Shown here: one piece after another, positions 34,962 to 43,901 of the stretch
Numbering within the stretch: position 1 is the stretch's first letter
How the letters are laid out: every line of letters begins with the position of its first letter
Assembly: GCF_902364365.1 (NCBI RefSeq)
Contig: NZ_CABJDN010000001.1
Coordinates: forward strand, 186,001 to 250,000
Origin: Bacteroides intestinalis
GTDB taxonomy: Bacteria > Bacteroidota > Bacteroidia > Bacteroidales > Bacteroidaceae
DNA: 64,000 nucleotides
Direction of reading: 5' to 3'
Made by a program: the position numbers and the translations under genes
The notes under the pieces: generated by a model
What the model saw: the letters and a program-made list of their open reading frames with translations, nothing else
Told to the model about the DNA's origin: nothing
Database searches by the model: none

Positions 34962-35043
34962 AGGTCTTTCTTTCCGGCTCGAGAGAGTCGGATGAAAGGC
35001 CTTCGTCCCTACAAGTTAATAAGCTTCATGGTTAACTGTAGGG
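34962..35043 (+). other. Two strong successive hairpins
   Basis: Hairpin 1 pairs 34962-34980 with 34985-35002 (about 16 pairs, one internal loop, tetraloop GAGA). Hairpin 2 pairs 35007-35019 with 35032-35043 (12 pairs, one bulged A). Neither has a T-run after it. They lie upstream of the -7 element of the SusR-like gene, so they belong to the end of the lipoprotein transcript or to a separate small RNA. Confidence 0.5.
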
Positions 35044-35093
35044 GCGATTTATTAAAAACGAACTGGTAAGATGGTTATTATAGCAGGATTTTA

Positions 35094-35101
35094 TATCTTT
35101 G
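35094..35101 (+). promoter_or_regulatory. -7 element for the SusR-like gene
   Basis: TATCTTTG fits TAnnTTTG and lies 24 bases before the ATG at 35126. No TTTG -33 box was seen. Confidence 0.55.
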
Positions 35102-35125
35102 TCCTGTTAGTAAACGTTTGTAAGC

Positions 35126-36781
35126 ATGAAAGACCGGTACCTGCTTTTTGTAATCTCTTTGCTGTTCTGTTGCCTTCTGCAAGCGCAGGAGAAAATAGAT
35201 TCTTTACTGGTAGTGCTGGACAGGACAATTGAGAATACCGCTCAATATGAGCAGGCCAGGCTGAAACGCATTGATCAGATTAAAGAATATTTCCGGACTC
35301 GTAAGAGTACTTCTCCTTCCGAGGAATACCATATCAATCAACAACTTTTTGATGAATATGAAGCGTATATTTGCGATTCTGCAAGATACTACATCAATCG
35401 CAATATTGAGATTGCCCTTCAGAATAATAATCAAGACTGGCTGAATGAAGCCAAACTGAAGAAAGCAAGCATCTTGGGAAAAACGGGTCTGTATGCGGAA
35501 GGCGTGGCATTATTGAAGTCTATAGACAGCAAACTACTCTCCAGAGAACAACTCATTGAATATTACATCACTTTTGAGGATATTTATCTCTATCATGCAG
35601 AGTATGCGATGGACGATGAATATCAGATTGAATATCTGAATAACCTGTATACCTACCGTGACTCTGTATTGCAGATGGTAGAAGAGGGATCTTATCAGTA
35701 TGTCATAGCTTATACTCCCGAACTTCTTCAACAAGGAAGAGGCGAGGAAGCCATTGAAATGTTAGAAGTTTATCATCGGAAGCTTTCACCGGATACACGG
35801 GATTATGCAGTGGTGACCTCTATTCTTGCCTTTATCTATCAGAGTACAGGACAGAGGGAAAAGCAAAAAGAGTACTTGATAAAGAGTGCAATTGCCGATA
35901 TTCGTGGTGTGGTGAAAGAGAATAATTCCTTGCGTGCATTGGCGGAATTGTTATATGAAGAGGGGCAATTGCAACGGGCGGATGTTTATATGAAACGCAG
36001 TATGGAAGATGCCAATTTCTACAATGCCCGTCTCCGGAATGTGCAGGCTTCAAGGATGCTTCCCGTCATAGACCATGCCTATCAAGTGGAAAAACAGAAA
36101 CATCAGCAAGTGTTGCAGATATTTCTGGTCGTTACCAGTTTACTGACGCTGTTTCTGGCATGTGCGGTCTGGTATGTAATTCGTCAGGTGAAGAAACTGG
36201 CCCGTGCGCGGCAGGATTTGCTGACTGTGAATGAAGAGCTGAAACTTCTGAATGAAAGATTAACCGAAGTAAATCAGAGACAGCACGAAACGAATGATTC
36301 GCTGACGGAGGCTAATCATATTAAAGAGGAGTACGTCGGTCGGTTTATGGGATTGTGTTCCACATACATTGACAAGTTGGAGGGATACCGCCGGATGCTT
36401 AACAAACAAGCTGCTTCGGGAAAGGTGGAAGAACTCTACAAAACGTTGAAATCGTCCCGTTTCATCGATGAAGAGCTGAAAGAATTCTATCAGAACTTCG
36501 ATAATTCGTTCCTTAGTATTTTCCCTGATTTTGTGAAACGCTTTAATGAGTTGTTGCCGGAAGAAGAAAGAATTATTCCTAAACAGGATGAACGGCTGAC
36601 AACGGAACTTCGTATATTCGCCCTGATTCGTTTGGGCATTACGGACAGTGCTAAGATTGCAGGGTTCCTGCGTTATTCCATTACTACTATTTATACTTAT
36701 CGTTCCAAATTGAAGAATCGTTCTCTTTGCCGTGATAATTTTGAAGAAGAGGTGATGAAGATTGGGTCTTTTGCTGGTTAG
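35126..36781 (+). CDS. susR: SusR-like membrane-bound transcriptional regulator (DUF6377-type)
   Basis: A 551-residue one-component regulator. A signal peptide (LLFVISLLFCCLLQAQ) opens it; residues about 25-320 are helical repeats with TPR character, probably periplasmic; a single membrane helix lies at about 328-348 (VLQIFLVVTSLLTLFLACAVW); a coiled coil follows (about 350-400); the C-terminus has ELRIFALIRLGITDSAKIA and YSITTIYTYRSKLKNRS, a DNA-binding helix-turn-helix. SusR of the B. thetaiotaomicron starch system has this layout and senses maltose-type sugars in the periplasm. It sits directly upstream of a SusC gene with amylases behind it, so control of that locus is likely. Confidence 0.8.
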   Translation: MKDRYLLFVISLLFCCLLQAQEKIDSLLVVLDRTIENTAQYEQARLKRIDQIKEYFRTRKSTSPSEEYHINQQLFDEYEAYICDSARYYINRNIEIALQNNNQDWLNEAKLKKASILGKTGLYAEGVALLKSIDSKLLSREQLIEYYITFEDIYLYHAEYAMDDEYQIEYLNNLYTYRDSVLQMVEEGSYQYVIAYTPELLQQGRGEEAIEMLEVYHRKLSPDTRDYAVVTSILAFIYQSTGQREKQKEYLIKSAIADIRGVVKENNSLRALAELLYEEGQLQRADVYMKRSMEDANFYNARLRNVQASRMLPVIDHAYQVEKQKHQQVLQIFLVVTSLLTLFLACAVWYVIRQVKKLARARQDLLTVNEELKLLNERLTEVNQRQHETNDSLTEANHIKEEYVGRFMGLCSTYIDKLEGYRRMLNKQAASGKVEELYKTLKSSRFIDEELKEFYQNFDNSFLSIFPDFVKRFNELLPEEERIIPKQDERLTTELRIFALIRLGITDSAKIAGFLRYSITTIYTYRSKLKNRSLCRDNFEEEVMKIGSFAG

Positions 36782-37178
36782 TGAGCTATATGGTATAGAA
36801 AAGAACAAAAGTGATTAGTGTTTAGTGATAAATGATTAGCGCCATTCGGTATATTATTTTTTAGACGCGGATGACACGGATAACGCGGATTTAAAAGGCT
36901 GCGCTATAAAAAAGATCCGCGTCATCCGTGTCATCCGCGTCTAAAATATTATTTATCATTTAGTTCATAACCCGTCAGAAATGAACCCAAAATCCCGTTT
37001 TTTCTATTCTGCTTTCTTTGTTTTCATTTAGTTTTTTAACGCCCTTTGTTTGCTCTATCTCGCTGATATATAATATTTTGACCCTTTTACTAATCTAGAT
37101 TTTCTTTAGTCCTCTTTTCTTTCCCCCTTCTTTTTACAGACATTTGCACTGTCGCCTCAACCTGTGGAGGTGAACAGA
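36782..37178. other. Regulatory spacer between the SusR-like gene and susC
   Basis: About 400 bases with no credible gene. It contains the inverted 9-bp-unit repeat at 36862-36943. From about 37010 the sequence is T/C rich and should hold the susC promoter; the nearest -7-like string is ATATTTTG at about 37072-37079, one base off the consensus, as expected for an activator-dependent promoter. Confidence 0.5.
36862..36943. repeat. Inverted repeat built from 9-bp units
   Basis: Left arm 36862-36890 holds GACGCGGAT, GACACGGAT and AACGCGGAT in 9-base steps; right arm 36915-36943 holds ATCCGCGTC, ATCCGTGTC and ATCCGCGTC. The 29-base arms match at 28 positions around a 24-base loop. I have a general memory of this GCGGAT-type repeat recurring in Bacteroides intergenic regions. 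Confidence 0.85.
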
Positions 37179-40100
37179 ATGATTGCTAATCTAAAAACTA
37201 ATAGTATGAATGTAAAAAGAACAAAGTTATGTTTGTGCCGGTCTCTCCTTCTCATGACCGGATTACTTTTTGCAGTGGCATCCTTTGCCCAGGATTTAAC
37301 CGTGAAAGGAAAAGTAACGGATACCACGGGCGAAACTGTAATTGGTGCTAACGTAACCGTGAAAGGTACAACTAATGGTATCATTACCGATATTGACGGT
37401 AATTACACTTTGTCCGGCGTGAAGCCTTCTTCCGTCCTTGTTTTCTCCTTTATTGGCTACAAAACACAAGAGATCCCCTGTAGTGGACGTAAAGAAATCA
37501 ATGTGGTATTGTCAGAAGATGCTCAGGCATTGGATGAAGTTGTAGTAGTGGGCTACGGCTCATTGAGCAAGAAAGAACTTTCCAGTTCCATTGTGCAGGT
37601 AGACAGATCGAAGTTCCTGCAAGGTTCCATGAACAATCCGATGGAGATGCTGACCGGTAAAGTTGCCGGTTTGACCGTAAACAATACGGCGTCAGCCAAT
37701 CCGAATGCAAGCTCTTCCCTTCAGATTCGCGGTGCAACATCTATTTCGGCATCCAATGACCCGTTAGTGGTAATTGACGGTGTGGCAGGTGGCGATATCC
37801 GCAACCTGGCAGCACAGGACATTGAGTCGATGACCGTACTGAAAGATGCCGCTTCCGCTGCCATCTACGGAACACGCGGTGCCAATGGTGTGATTCTGAT
37901 TACCACACGTAAGGGAGCCGGAGAAGCCGGACGTGCCCAGGTGACTTACGACAGCTGGTTCGGTGTGAACCTGGCAAAGAGCGGTCCGGATATCTTGAAC
38001 GCAGACGAATTCCGTCGTTCCCGTCGTGCAACGGATTATGGGTATTCTACTGATTGGTATGACCTCTTGCTGCGTGATTTCTCTTATGATAACAACCAAT
38101 ATCTTTCTATCGACGGCAGTACTAAGAACGGATACTATGGCGCTTCTTTCAATTATAAGAAAGCAACCGGCCTCGATCTGAACAGCAGCCGTGAAGAATT
38201 CGGTGGACGCTTCGTCCTGAACCAGCGTATGATGGATGGAATCGTAGAACTGAACGGTTCACTCAACGCCCGTCGCGTGAATGAAGTGTGGGGTAACGAC
38301 GGTATGTTCGATACTGCCCTGAGCATGAACCCTACCATGCCTTTGTATAACGAGGACGGAACTTACTTCCAGCCTACTTCTCCTACCGGAGCACGCAACC
38401 CGGTGCAGGAACTGAAAGAAATCGACAATAACGGCCAGCGTGTTTACCTGCTGGGTACTGCTGAGGTAAAAGTCAACCTGATCCGTTCGGAAAAGCAAAT
38501 GCTGAATACTTCATTGAGCTACTCTTTGCACTATAACGATCTGAAACAGCACTATTATACCCCTTCCACTGCCGGTGAATCTTACTGGAACGGCTATAAC
38601 GGACGTGCAGAAGTGACTTACCAGAAGTGGTACACTTCCCGCCTGGAGTGGTTAGGTAACTACTCGTTGGATCTGGGTGACCACAACTTCAAGGCAATGG
38701 TAGGTTACAACTATGAGCAAACCACCTGGGAGCGCCTGCAAGCCGGAAACAGTGATTTCAATTTCGATGATATTCTCTGGAATAATCTTGGAAGCGGTTC
38801 TTACCTTGCCAAAGGAAAAGCAAGCATGGGTACCGGTAAATCTCTTGCCAAACTGATCGGTGTCTTCGGACGTATCAACTATAATTGGAAGAATCTGTTG
38901 ATTGCTTCCGCCTCCATCCGTTACGAAGGTTCTACGAAATTCGGTGCGGATCATAAATGGGGTGCTTTCCCGTCCCTTTCCCTTGCCTGGGAAATGGCGA
39001 ATATGGGCTTCCTGAAAGACCACCAAAACATCGTTCAGAGTTTGAAGCCCCGTGTTTCCTATGGTGTAACAGGTCGTTCGGACTTCGATTGCTACCAGTC
39101 ACTGGCCACTTACGGCTCTCATAAAAATGCCCAGCTGAATGTTACGGATACCTATCTGATGGACGGTGCCTGGGTAACAGGTTATGCTCCTTCAGTGAAT
39201 GCCAACTCCAAGCTGGGCTGGGAAAAGAGTGTCAGTATGAATATCGGTGTTGACTTTGCCTTGTGGAACAGATTGCGCGGTTCTGTTGAATGGTTCGACC
39301 GCCAGTCACGCGACTTGCTTTATAACTATACGGCTCCACAGCCTCCCTACATCTACTCTACGATTCTGGTAAACGTAGGAACCACCGTGAATCGTGGTAT
39401 CGAAGTTTCTCTGGAAGGCGACGCTTTCAAAGGAACTCCCGTAGAATGGACAACGGGTGTCAACTACTCTTACGGCACTACGAAACTGGATAAACTCTCC
39501 AACAGCCTGTACAAAGCTTCTTATGTGGAACTGTATCAGAAACCGGGTGTAGGTACGAGCGAATACTTCTTCCGCGTGGAAGAAGGCAGCAAGATCGGCC
39601 AGTTCTATGGCTACGAGTATGCCGGTGTAGAGAATGGCGATATGATGATTTATACCGATGAAGGCGAAAAAGTTCCTGTATCCAAGGCAGATGTGAAGTA
39701 CAAACGCCATATAGGTAATGGTACGCCGACCTCTTATCTTTCCTGGAGTAATACGCTCCGTTATAAGAACTTCGACCTGAGCCTGATGTTCAATGGTGCT
39801 TTCGGTTTTGAAATCTTCAATATGCGTCGTTACGGAATGGGTCTGAAAGGTTGCGGTACGGACAATGTGCTGCGCGATGCTTATGGAAAAGATGCGGATA
39901 TTACAACCGGTGGCGGTGTTATCTCTTCCTTCTTCCTCGAAAAGGGTGATTATTTTAAGCTGGATAACCTGACTCTGGGATATACCATCACCCCGAAAGA
40001 AAACAAGTTCATCAAAGGTATGAGAGTTTATCTGACAGCTAAGAATCTGTTTACGCTGACCGGTTATTCCGGTAACGATCCCTCAGCCGTTGCCATCAAC

Positions 40101-40184
40101 GGACTGACTCCGGGTGTAGATACAAACAGCGCCTATCCTTCGGCTACCCAGTTGAGCGTAGGCTTGAATATCCGTTTCAAATAA
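37179..40184 (+). CDS. susC: SusC-type TonB-dependent outer-membrane transporter
   Basis: Imports oligosaccharides, probably maltooligosaccharides, across the outer membrane with energy from TonB. From the ATG at 37179, which has GGAGG 8 bases upstream, it is 1001 residues; an ATG at 37206 would shorten the signal peptide. After the signal (ending ASFAQ) comes a CarboxypepD_reg-like domain (LTVKGKVTDTTGETVIGAN), the TonB-box region ALDEVVVVGYGS, the plug (GKVAGLTVNN, TRGANGVILITT) and a 22-strand barrel ending in LNIRFK. First gene of the operon 37179-48766, followed by its SusD partner 35 bases later. Confidence 0.93.
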   Translation: MIANLKTNSMNVKRTKLCLCRSLLLMTGLLFAVASFAQDLTVKGKVTDTTGETVIGANVTVKGTTNGIITDIDGNYTLSGVKPSSVLVFSFIGYKTQEIPCSGRKEINVVLSEDAQALDEVVVVGYGSLSKKELSSSIVQVDRSKFLQGSMNNPMEMLTGKVAGLTVNNTASANPNASSSLQIRGATSISASNDPLVVIDGVAGGDIRNLAAQDIESMTVLKDAASAAIYGTRGANGVILITTRKGAGEAGRAQVTYDSWFGVNLAKSGPDILNADEFRRSRRATDYGYSTDWYDLLLRDFSYDNNQYLSIDGSTKNGYYGASFNYKKATGLDLNSSREEFGGRFVLNQRMMDGIVELNGSLNARRVNEVWGNDGMFDTALSMNPTMPLYNEDGTYFQPTSPTGARNPVQELKEIDNNGQRVYLLGTAEVKVNLIRSEKQMLNTSLSYSLHYNDLKQHYYTPSTAGESYWNGYNGRAEVTYQKWYTSRLEWLGNYSLDLGDHNFKAMVGYNYEQTTWERLQAGNSDFNFDDILWNNLGSGSYLAKGKASMGTGKSLAKLIGVFGRINYNWKNLLIASASIRYEGSTKFGADHKWGAFPSLSLAWEMANMGFLKDHQNIVQSLKPRVSYGVTGRSDFDCYQSLATYGSHKNAQLNVTDTYLMDGAWVTGYAPSVNANSKLGWEKSVSMNIGVDFALWNRLRGSVEWFDRQSRDLLYNYTAPQPPYIYSTILVNVGTTVNRGIEVSLEGDAFKGTPVEWTTGVNYSYGTTKLDKLSNSLYKASYVELYQKPGVGTSEYFFRVEEGSKIGQFYGYEYAGVENGDMMIYTDEGEKVPVSKADVKYKRHIGNGTPTSYLSWSNTLRYKNFDLSLMFNGAFGFEIFNMRRYGMGLKGCGTDNVLRDAYGKDADITTGGGVISSFFLEKGDYFKLDNLTLGYTITPKENKFIKGMRVYLTAKNLFTLTGYSGNDPSAVAINGLTPGVDTNSAYPSATQLSVGLNIRFK

Positions 40185-40219
40185 GGCTATCGTTTTAATC
40201 ATTAATACAGAAAAGAATT

Positions 40220-42016
40220 ATGAAATATCTGAAATATAAATGTCTGTTGGCAATCATTCTGGGTTGTTCATTGAGCGGTTGCTTCGACCTTACGGAAGAA
40301 GTGTTCGACCGTGTAGACTCCGGTGTCTATTATCAGGACGAGAATAGTGTGAAGAGTGCGGTAGCTACTATTTATTCCACAGGTGCTACCAGTTATGCCG
40401 AATACTTCTGGTACATGCAGGAATTTCCTGCCGATCAGGTGACCTGGCGTGTATGGAATGGCGGTCAGTGGGGATATGATGAAGGTGAAAAGTTTATCTT
40501 CTCCATTCAGAACTGGACTCCCGATGCCAAGATTATCCGTAGTGCCTGGGAGAATGCATGGACCACTATCGGCCTGTGTAACACTTTATTGGCTGATATG
40601 GGGAAGTTAACTTCTGCCGACCTGAAGATGACTGATGAGAAACTGAAAGCTTATGAAGGCGAGGTACGTACACTCCGTGCCTGGGCTTATTACAATATCT
40701 TCGAAATCTGGGGTGGCGCATTGCCGCTGAATATTGAACCGGCCACCGTAGACGGTGAATTGCCACCTACTGCCGATCCGGACTTTGATACAAGTTGCAA
40801 GAAGATTTATAACTTCATTGCCACCGAGCTGGATGATTGCTACGAAGGAATGGTGGAGAATCAGGTGAACCGCATGAACAAGGCTGTGAACCGTATGATC
40901 AAGGCCCGCCTGTTGCTGAATGCCGAAGTGTTCATCAAAGAAAATCACTATACCGAATGTGCCGAATTGTGCCGTGAAATAATCAGTGGTAAATATGGCA
41001 AATATGAATTGGCAAAGGATTACCGCGATATTTACTCTATCAATAATACGGAATGTCCCGAAGTCATCATGGCTTTTGCCTGCGAAGACGGTAAACTGAA
41101 TATGGGATGGATGCGCATGACTTTCTATCCTTATAATATATGGGATTATTTCGGAGGCACTTACAGTCAGAGTGGTTGGAACTGTACTTGTCTGGTTCCT
41201 TCGTATGACAATGCGGGAACGGTGAATGAATTGGGAGGTACACAAGGAGCTGCCTGCTTCCTCGATGCGGCTTACGGTGATAAACTGGGTGCAGTCTACG
41301 AACGCTTCGACGACCGCGACATCCGTAAAAAGAACTATAATTATGATAAGAAGAACGGCTACAGCGGCATCTTCCTGAAAGGTACCATAAAAGCTAACTA
41401 TGGTAAGGGTGAGCCCTTGAAAGCCGATGCCGACCGTGACGGACAAGACTTGGCGTATGTAGATCAGGTAGGTACGTTTATGAACCTCGGACGCAACTTG
41501 GAAACCGTCATGTCACCGCGTTGGGGTGAGACGAACTCCGGTCTCCGTCTGGTGAAGTACCCGGTATATCCTACTTCCGCAGCCATTGACTTCCAGAACA
41601 TCGACGAGGTGGAATTCCGCCTGAGCGAAGTGTACTATATGCTGGCAGAGTGTGAAATGCGTGCCGGACAAGCCGACAAGGCCAAAGAACTGGTGAACGA
41701 AGTACGTAAACGTTACTTCAGTGCCGGTGACTGGGCAGACGTGAAAGACAAACCGGGCCGTGGCTTCACCGCTTTCGATATGGACTGGATGTTGAGCCAG
41801 TGGGGTGTTGAGTTCCTGAATGAAGGTCGCCGCCGCCGTACAGACCTGCGTCGTTTCGACAAATTCACGCAAGGCCAGTGGTGGTTCTTCGGACGTGCCA
41901 CAGACAATGGTCAACTTTATCCCGCCAAGCGCGATCGTAAATATGAGTGGTATCCGTTGCCTGCTTCTGCACTGCTTGTCAATCAAGGACTGATACAGAA
42001 CCCGAATTATAAATAA
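40220..42016 (+). CDS. susD: SusD-type starch-binding surface lipoprotein
   Basis: A 598-residue RagB/SusD-family lipoprotein that caps the SusC barrel and binds glycan. Lipobox LSGC at residues 18-21, then FDLTEEVFDRVD, an acidic stretch consistent with export to the cell surface. EGEVRTLRAWAYYNIFEIWGG is the TPR-containing core signature, and the C-terminal EVEFRLSEVYYMLAECEMRAG, WGVEFLNEGRRRRTDLRRF and YPLPASALLVNQGLIQNPNY are typical. Directly downstream of susC. Starch specificity is inferred from the amylases in the operon. Confidence 0.92.
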   Translation: MKYLKYKCLLAIILGCSLSGCFDLTEEVFDRVDSGVYYQDENSVKSAVATIYSTGATSYAEYFWYMQEFPADQVTWRVWNGGQWGYDEGEKFIFSIQNWTPDAKIIRSAWENAWTTIGLCNTLLADMGKLTSADLKMTDEKLKAYEGEVRTLRAWAYYNIFEIWGGALPLNIEPATVDGELPPTADPDFDTSCKKIYNFIATELDDCYEGMVENQVNRMNKAVNRMIKARLLLNAEVFIKENHYTECAELCREIISGKYGKYELAKDYRDIYSINNTECPEVIMAFACEDGKLNMGWMRMTFYPYNIWDYFGGTYSQSGWNCTCLVPSYDNAGTVNELGGTQGAACFLDAAYGDKLGAVYERFDDRDIRKKNYNYDKKNGYSGIFLKGTIKANYGKGEPLKADADRDGQDLAYVDQVGTFMNLGRNLETVMSPRWGETNSGLRLVKYPVYPTSAAIDFQNIDEVEFRLSEVYYMLAECEMRAGQADKAKELVNEVRKRYFSAGDWADVKDKPGRGFTAFDMDWMLSQWGVEFLNEGRRRRTDLRRFDKFTQGQWWFFGRATDNGQLYPAKRDRKYEWYPLPASALLVNQGLIQNPNYK

Positions 42017-42034
42017 CTCAAAAACAGAAAATCC

Positions 42035-43714
42035 ATGAAAAAGATAGTTTACTGGCTGTTTATGTTGCCGTTGTTTGCTCTGCTCAACGGGTGCGACGAT
42101 ACAGATACGATTATATTCGATGACGAACTGCCTCAGTTCGAAATCAAGGCGAACGCCATATTGCTGGAAGTCATCATGCCGAAAGGCAGTGCTGCCGATG
42201 ACGAATACTACATTGTGGGCGATTTTAACGGAGGAGCCGAAGCTGCTGTAGGTAATCTGGAATGGCAGTTGGAGAAAGCTACCGGTAGCGAATCCAAGTG
42301 GGGAATCTATCTGCTACCTTCCACGTTTAAAGATGGAAAGACATTGGCAGACGGCTTCTATTTCGTATCGGCATCGAAAGGTGAAGAACGTTCGGTGAAG
42401 AATGAAGCTGTGGTACATCGGTTGGATGTAAAGGTGGGAACCCGTACCAATGTATGGGTAGACCGCTGGGAGGCTTACTTTAATACGGAAGAAGAAGGAC
42501 ATGATGGCTTTGTGGTGTATGTGGCTGATAAGTCCGGTTGGGATAATCTTTACTTGTACGGTTGGGCTGGTGCCGGTGATGTGACACCTGCTTGGCCGGG
42601 TATTGCGGTGAAAGGTACGGAAGTGATCAATGGGGTTACTTATAAATACTTCGATATGGGGAAAGCTCTGGATGGCTATGAAGGTGTGAATCTTATTTTC
42701 AATAATAATGATGGAAAGCAGTTTGATGGTCCGGTGGTGACACTCAATAAGAACTTCTATTTCCGCATTACCGATAAGGGTTACGAAGAAATCGATCCGG
42801 AAGCAAGCTACTTTATTTATGTGGACGACCAGTCCGGTTGGGGAGATCTGGCACTTTACATCTCCGGGGCAGGTGATAACAATGAAGACTGGCCGGGACT
42901 TGAACCTGCCGGAACGAAGGAAATCAATGGAGTGGTTTATAAATACTTTGAAACCGATGTGGAATTGATGAATCAGAGTCTGAAGCTGACATTTAATAAT
43001 AACAAAAAGGAAGACGATCCGGGACTCGTGCTGTCTTTCGTAAAGAACATCACTTTCAGCCGCGATTTCTATTTCAGCATAACTCCTGACAAGTGTGAGG
43101 AGATAGATCCTGCAACACACGGTACGAGCTATTCCCTTTATGTGGAAGATAATACCGGTTGGGGTGCGCTGGCGTTGTATGGCTATGGAGATGTGGAACT
43201 TGGTGGCGGCTGGCCCGGTCTGCAGGTTTCGGAAACGAAGGTAATCAACGGTACAACGTATAAGTGTTTTCATTTGACACCGGCTTGCACAAATAAGAAT
43301 ATCAACCTGATATTCAATAATAACGGCGGTGGAAATCAGTTGAAAGACTATAACCTGACGATAGATCGTGATTACTATCTCCGCATCTCGGCAGAGGGCT
43401 GTAGTGAAATAAAGGATTGTACCGTATATGTGCAGGATAACTCCGGTTGGGAAGCTTTGACTCTCTATGGTTGGGGCGACGCTGAACTGGGTGGCGGCTG
43501 GCCGGGCATGCAGATCACCGGAACGAAGGAAGTTAATGGTATGGCTTATAAATACTTTGACTTATCGGAACATATTGGTAAGAATGTGAATCTGATTTTC
43601 AATAACAATGGAGGCGGACAGCAAATAGAAGATGGCGGGCTGTATACAGCATTGATAGGAGATATTTACTTCTCCATCACAGCTACTTCTTATGAAAAAC
43701 TGCCCAAGCCCTAA
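42035..43714 (+). CDS. SusE/SusF-type lipoprotein with four tandem starch-binding modules
   Basis: A 559-residue lipoprotein: signal and lipobox LNGC, then DDTDTIIFDDE, an acidic tail that suits surface exposure. After an N-terminal domain (about 25-150) come four copies of a roughly 100-residue module at about 156-255, 257-361, 363-459 and 461-556. Each has YVxDxSGW, a Leu/Tyr strand (LALYGYGD), GGWPGLQ, a conserved KxINGxxYKYF and NLIFNNNGGG; the Trp and Tyr residues are likely sugar-stacking positions. This resembles the CBM26-like starch modules. It probably tethers starch near SusC/D. Not one-to-one with SusE or SusF, so no symbol is given. Confidence 0.85.
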   Translation: MKKIVYWLFMLPLFALLNGCDDTDTIIFDDELPQFEIKANAILLEVIMPKGSAADDEYYIVGDFNGGAEAAVGNLEWQLEKATGSESKWGIYLLPSTFKDGKTLADGFYFVSASKGEERSVKNEAVVHRLDVKVGTRTNVWVDRWEAYFNTEEEGHDGFVVYVADKSGWDNLYLYGWAGAGDVTPAWPGIAVKGTEVINGVTYKYFDMGKALDGYEGVNLIFNNNDGKQFDGPVVTLNKNFYFRITDKGYEEIDPEASYFIYVDDQSGWGDLALYISGAGDNNEDWPGLEPAGTKEINGVVYKYFETDVELMNQSLKLTFNNNKKEDDPGLVLSFVKNITFSRDFYFSITPDKCEEIDPATHGTSYSLYVEDNTGWGALALYGYGDVELGGGWPGLQVSETKVINGTTYKCFHLTPACTNKNINLIFNNNGGGNQLKDYNLTIDRDYYLRISAEGCSEIKDCTVYVQDNSGWEALTLYGWGDAELGGGWPGMQITGTKEVNGMAYKYFDLSEHIGKNVNLIFNNNGGGQQIEDGGLYTALIGDIYFSITATSYEKLPKP

Positions 43715-43723
43715 GATGCTTTG

Positions 43724-43855
43724 AGTTTCAAGATGGGAAACCGTTTGTTTCATGCCTTGAAACAAGTTGTTTCATTACTTGAAACTCTCTGTTTCACACC
43801 GAGAAACTCTTAGTTTCAAGCAATGAAACTAAGAGTTCCACCAGCTGAAAAATAA
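43724..43855. repeat. Six 22-bp tandem units of GTTTC-N7-GAAAC (second locus)
   Basis: Units start at 43724, 43746, 43768, 43790, 43812 and 43834 in exact 22-base steps; the last is degenerate (GTTCC/GAAAA). Centres are AAGATGG, ATGCCTT, ATTACTT, ACACCGA, AAGCAAT and ACCAGCT. ATTACTT also occurs in the array at 2442-2551, and ATGCCTT is the reverse complement of its AAGGCAT. The array starts 10 bases after the SusE/F-type stop, within a sus operon. Confidence 0.9.
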
Positions 43856-43901
43856 GCTGAAACTCTTTTATCAGATAATTAATAGGTATAACATTATAGA
43901 T

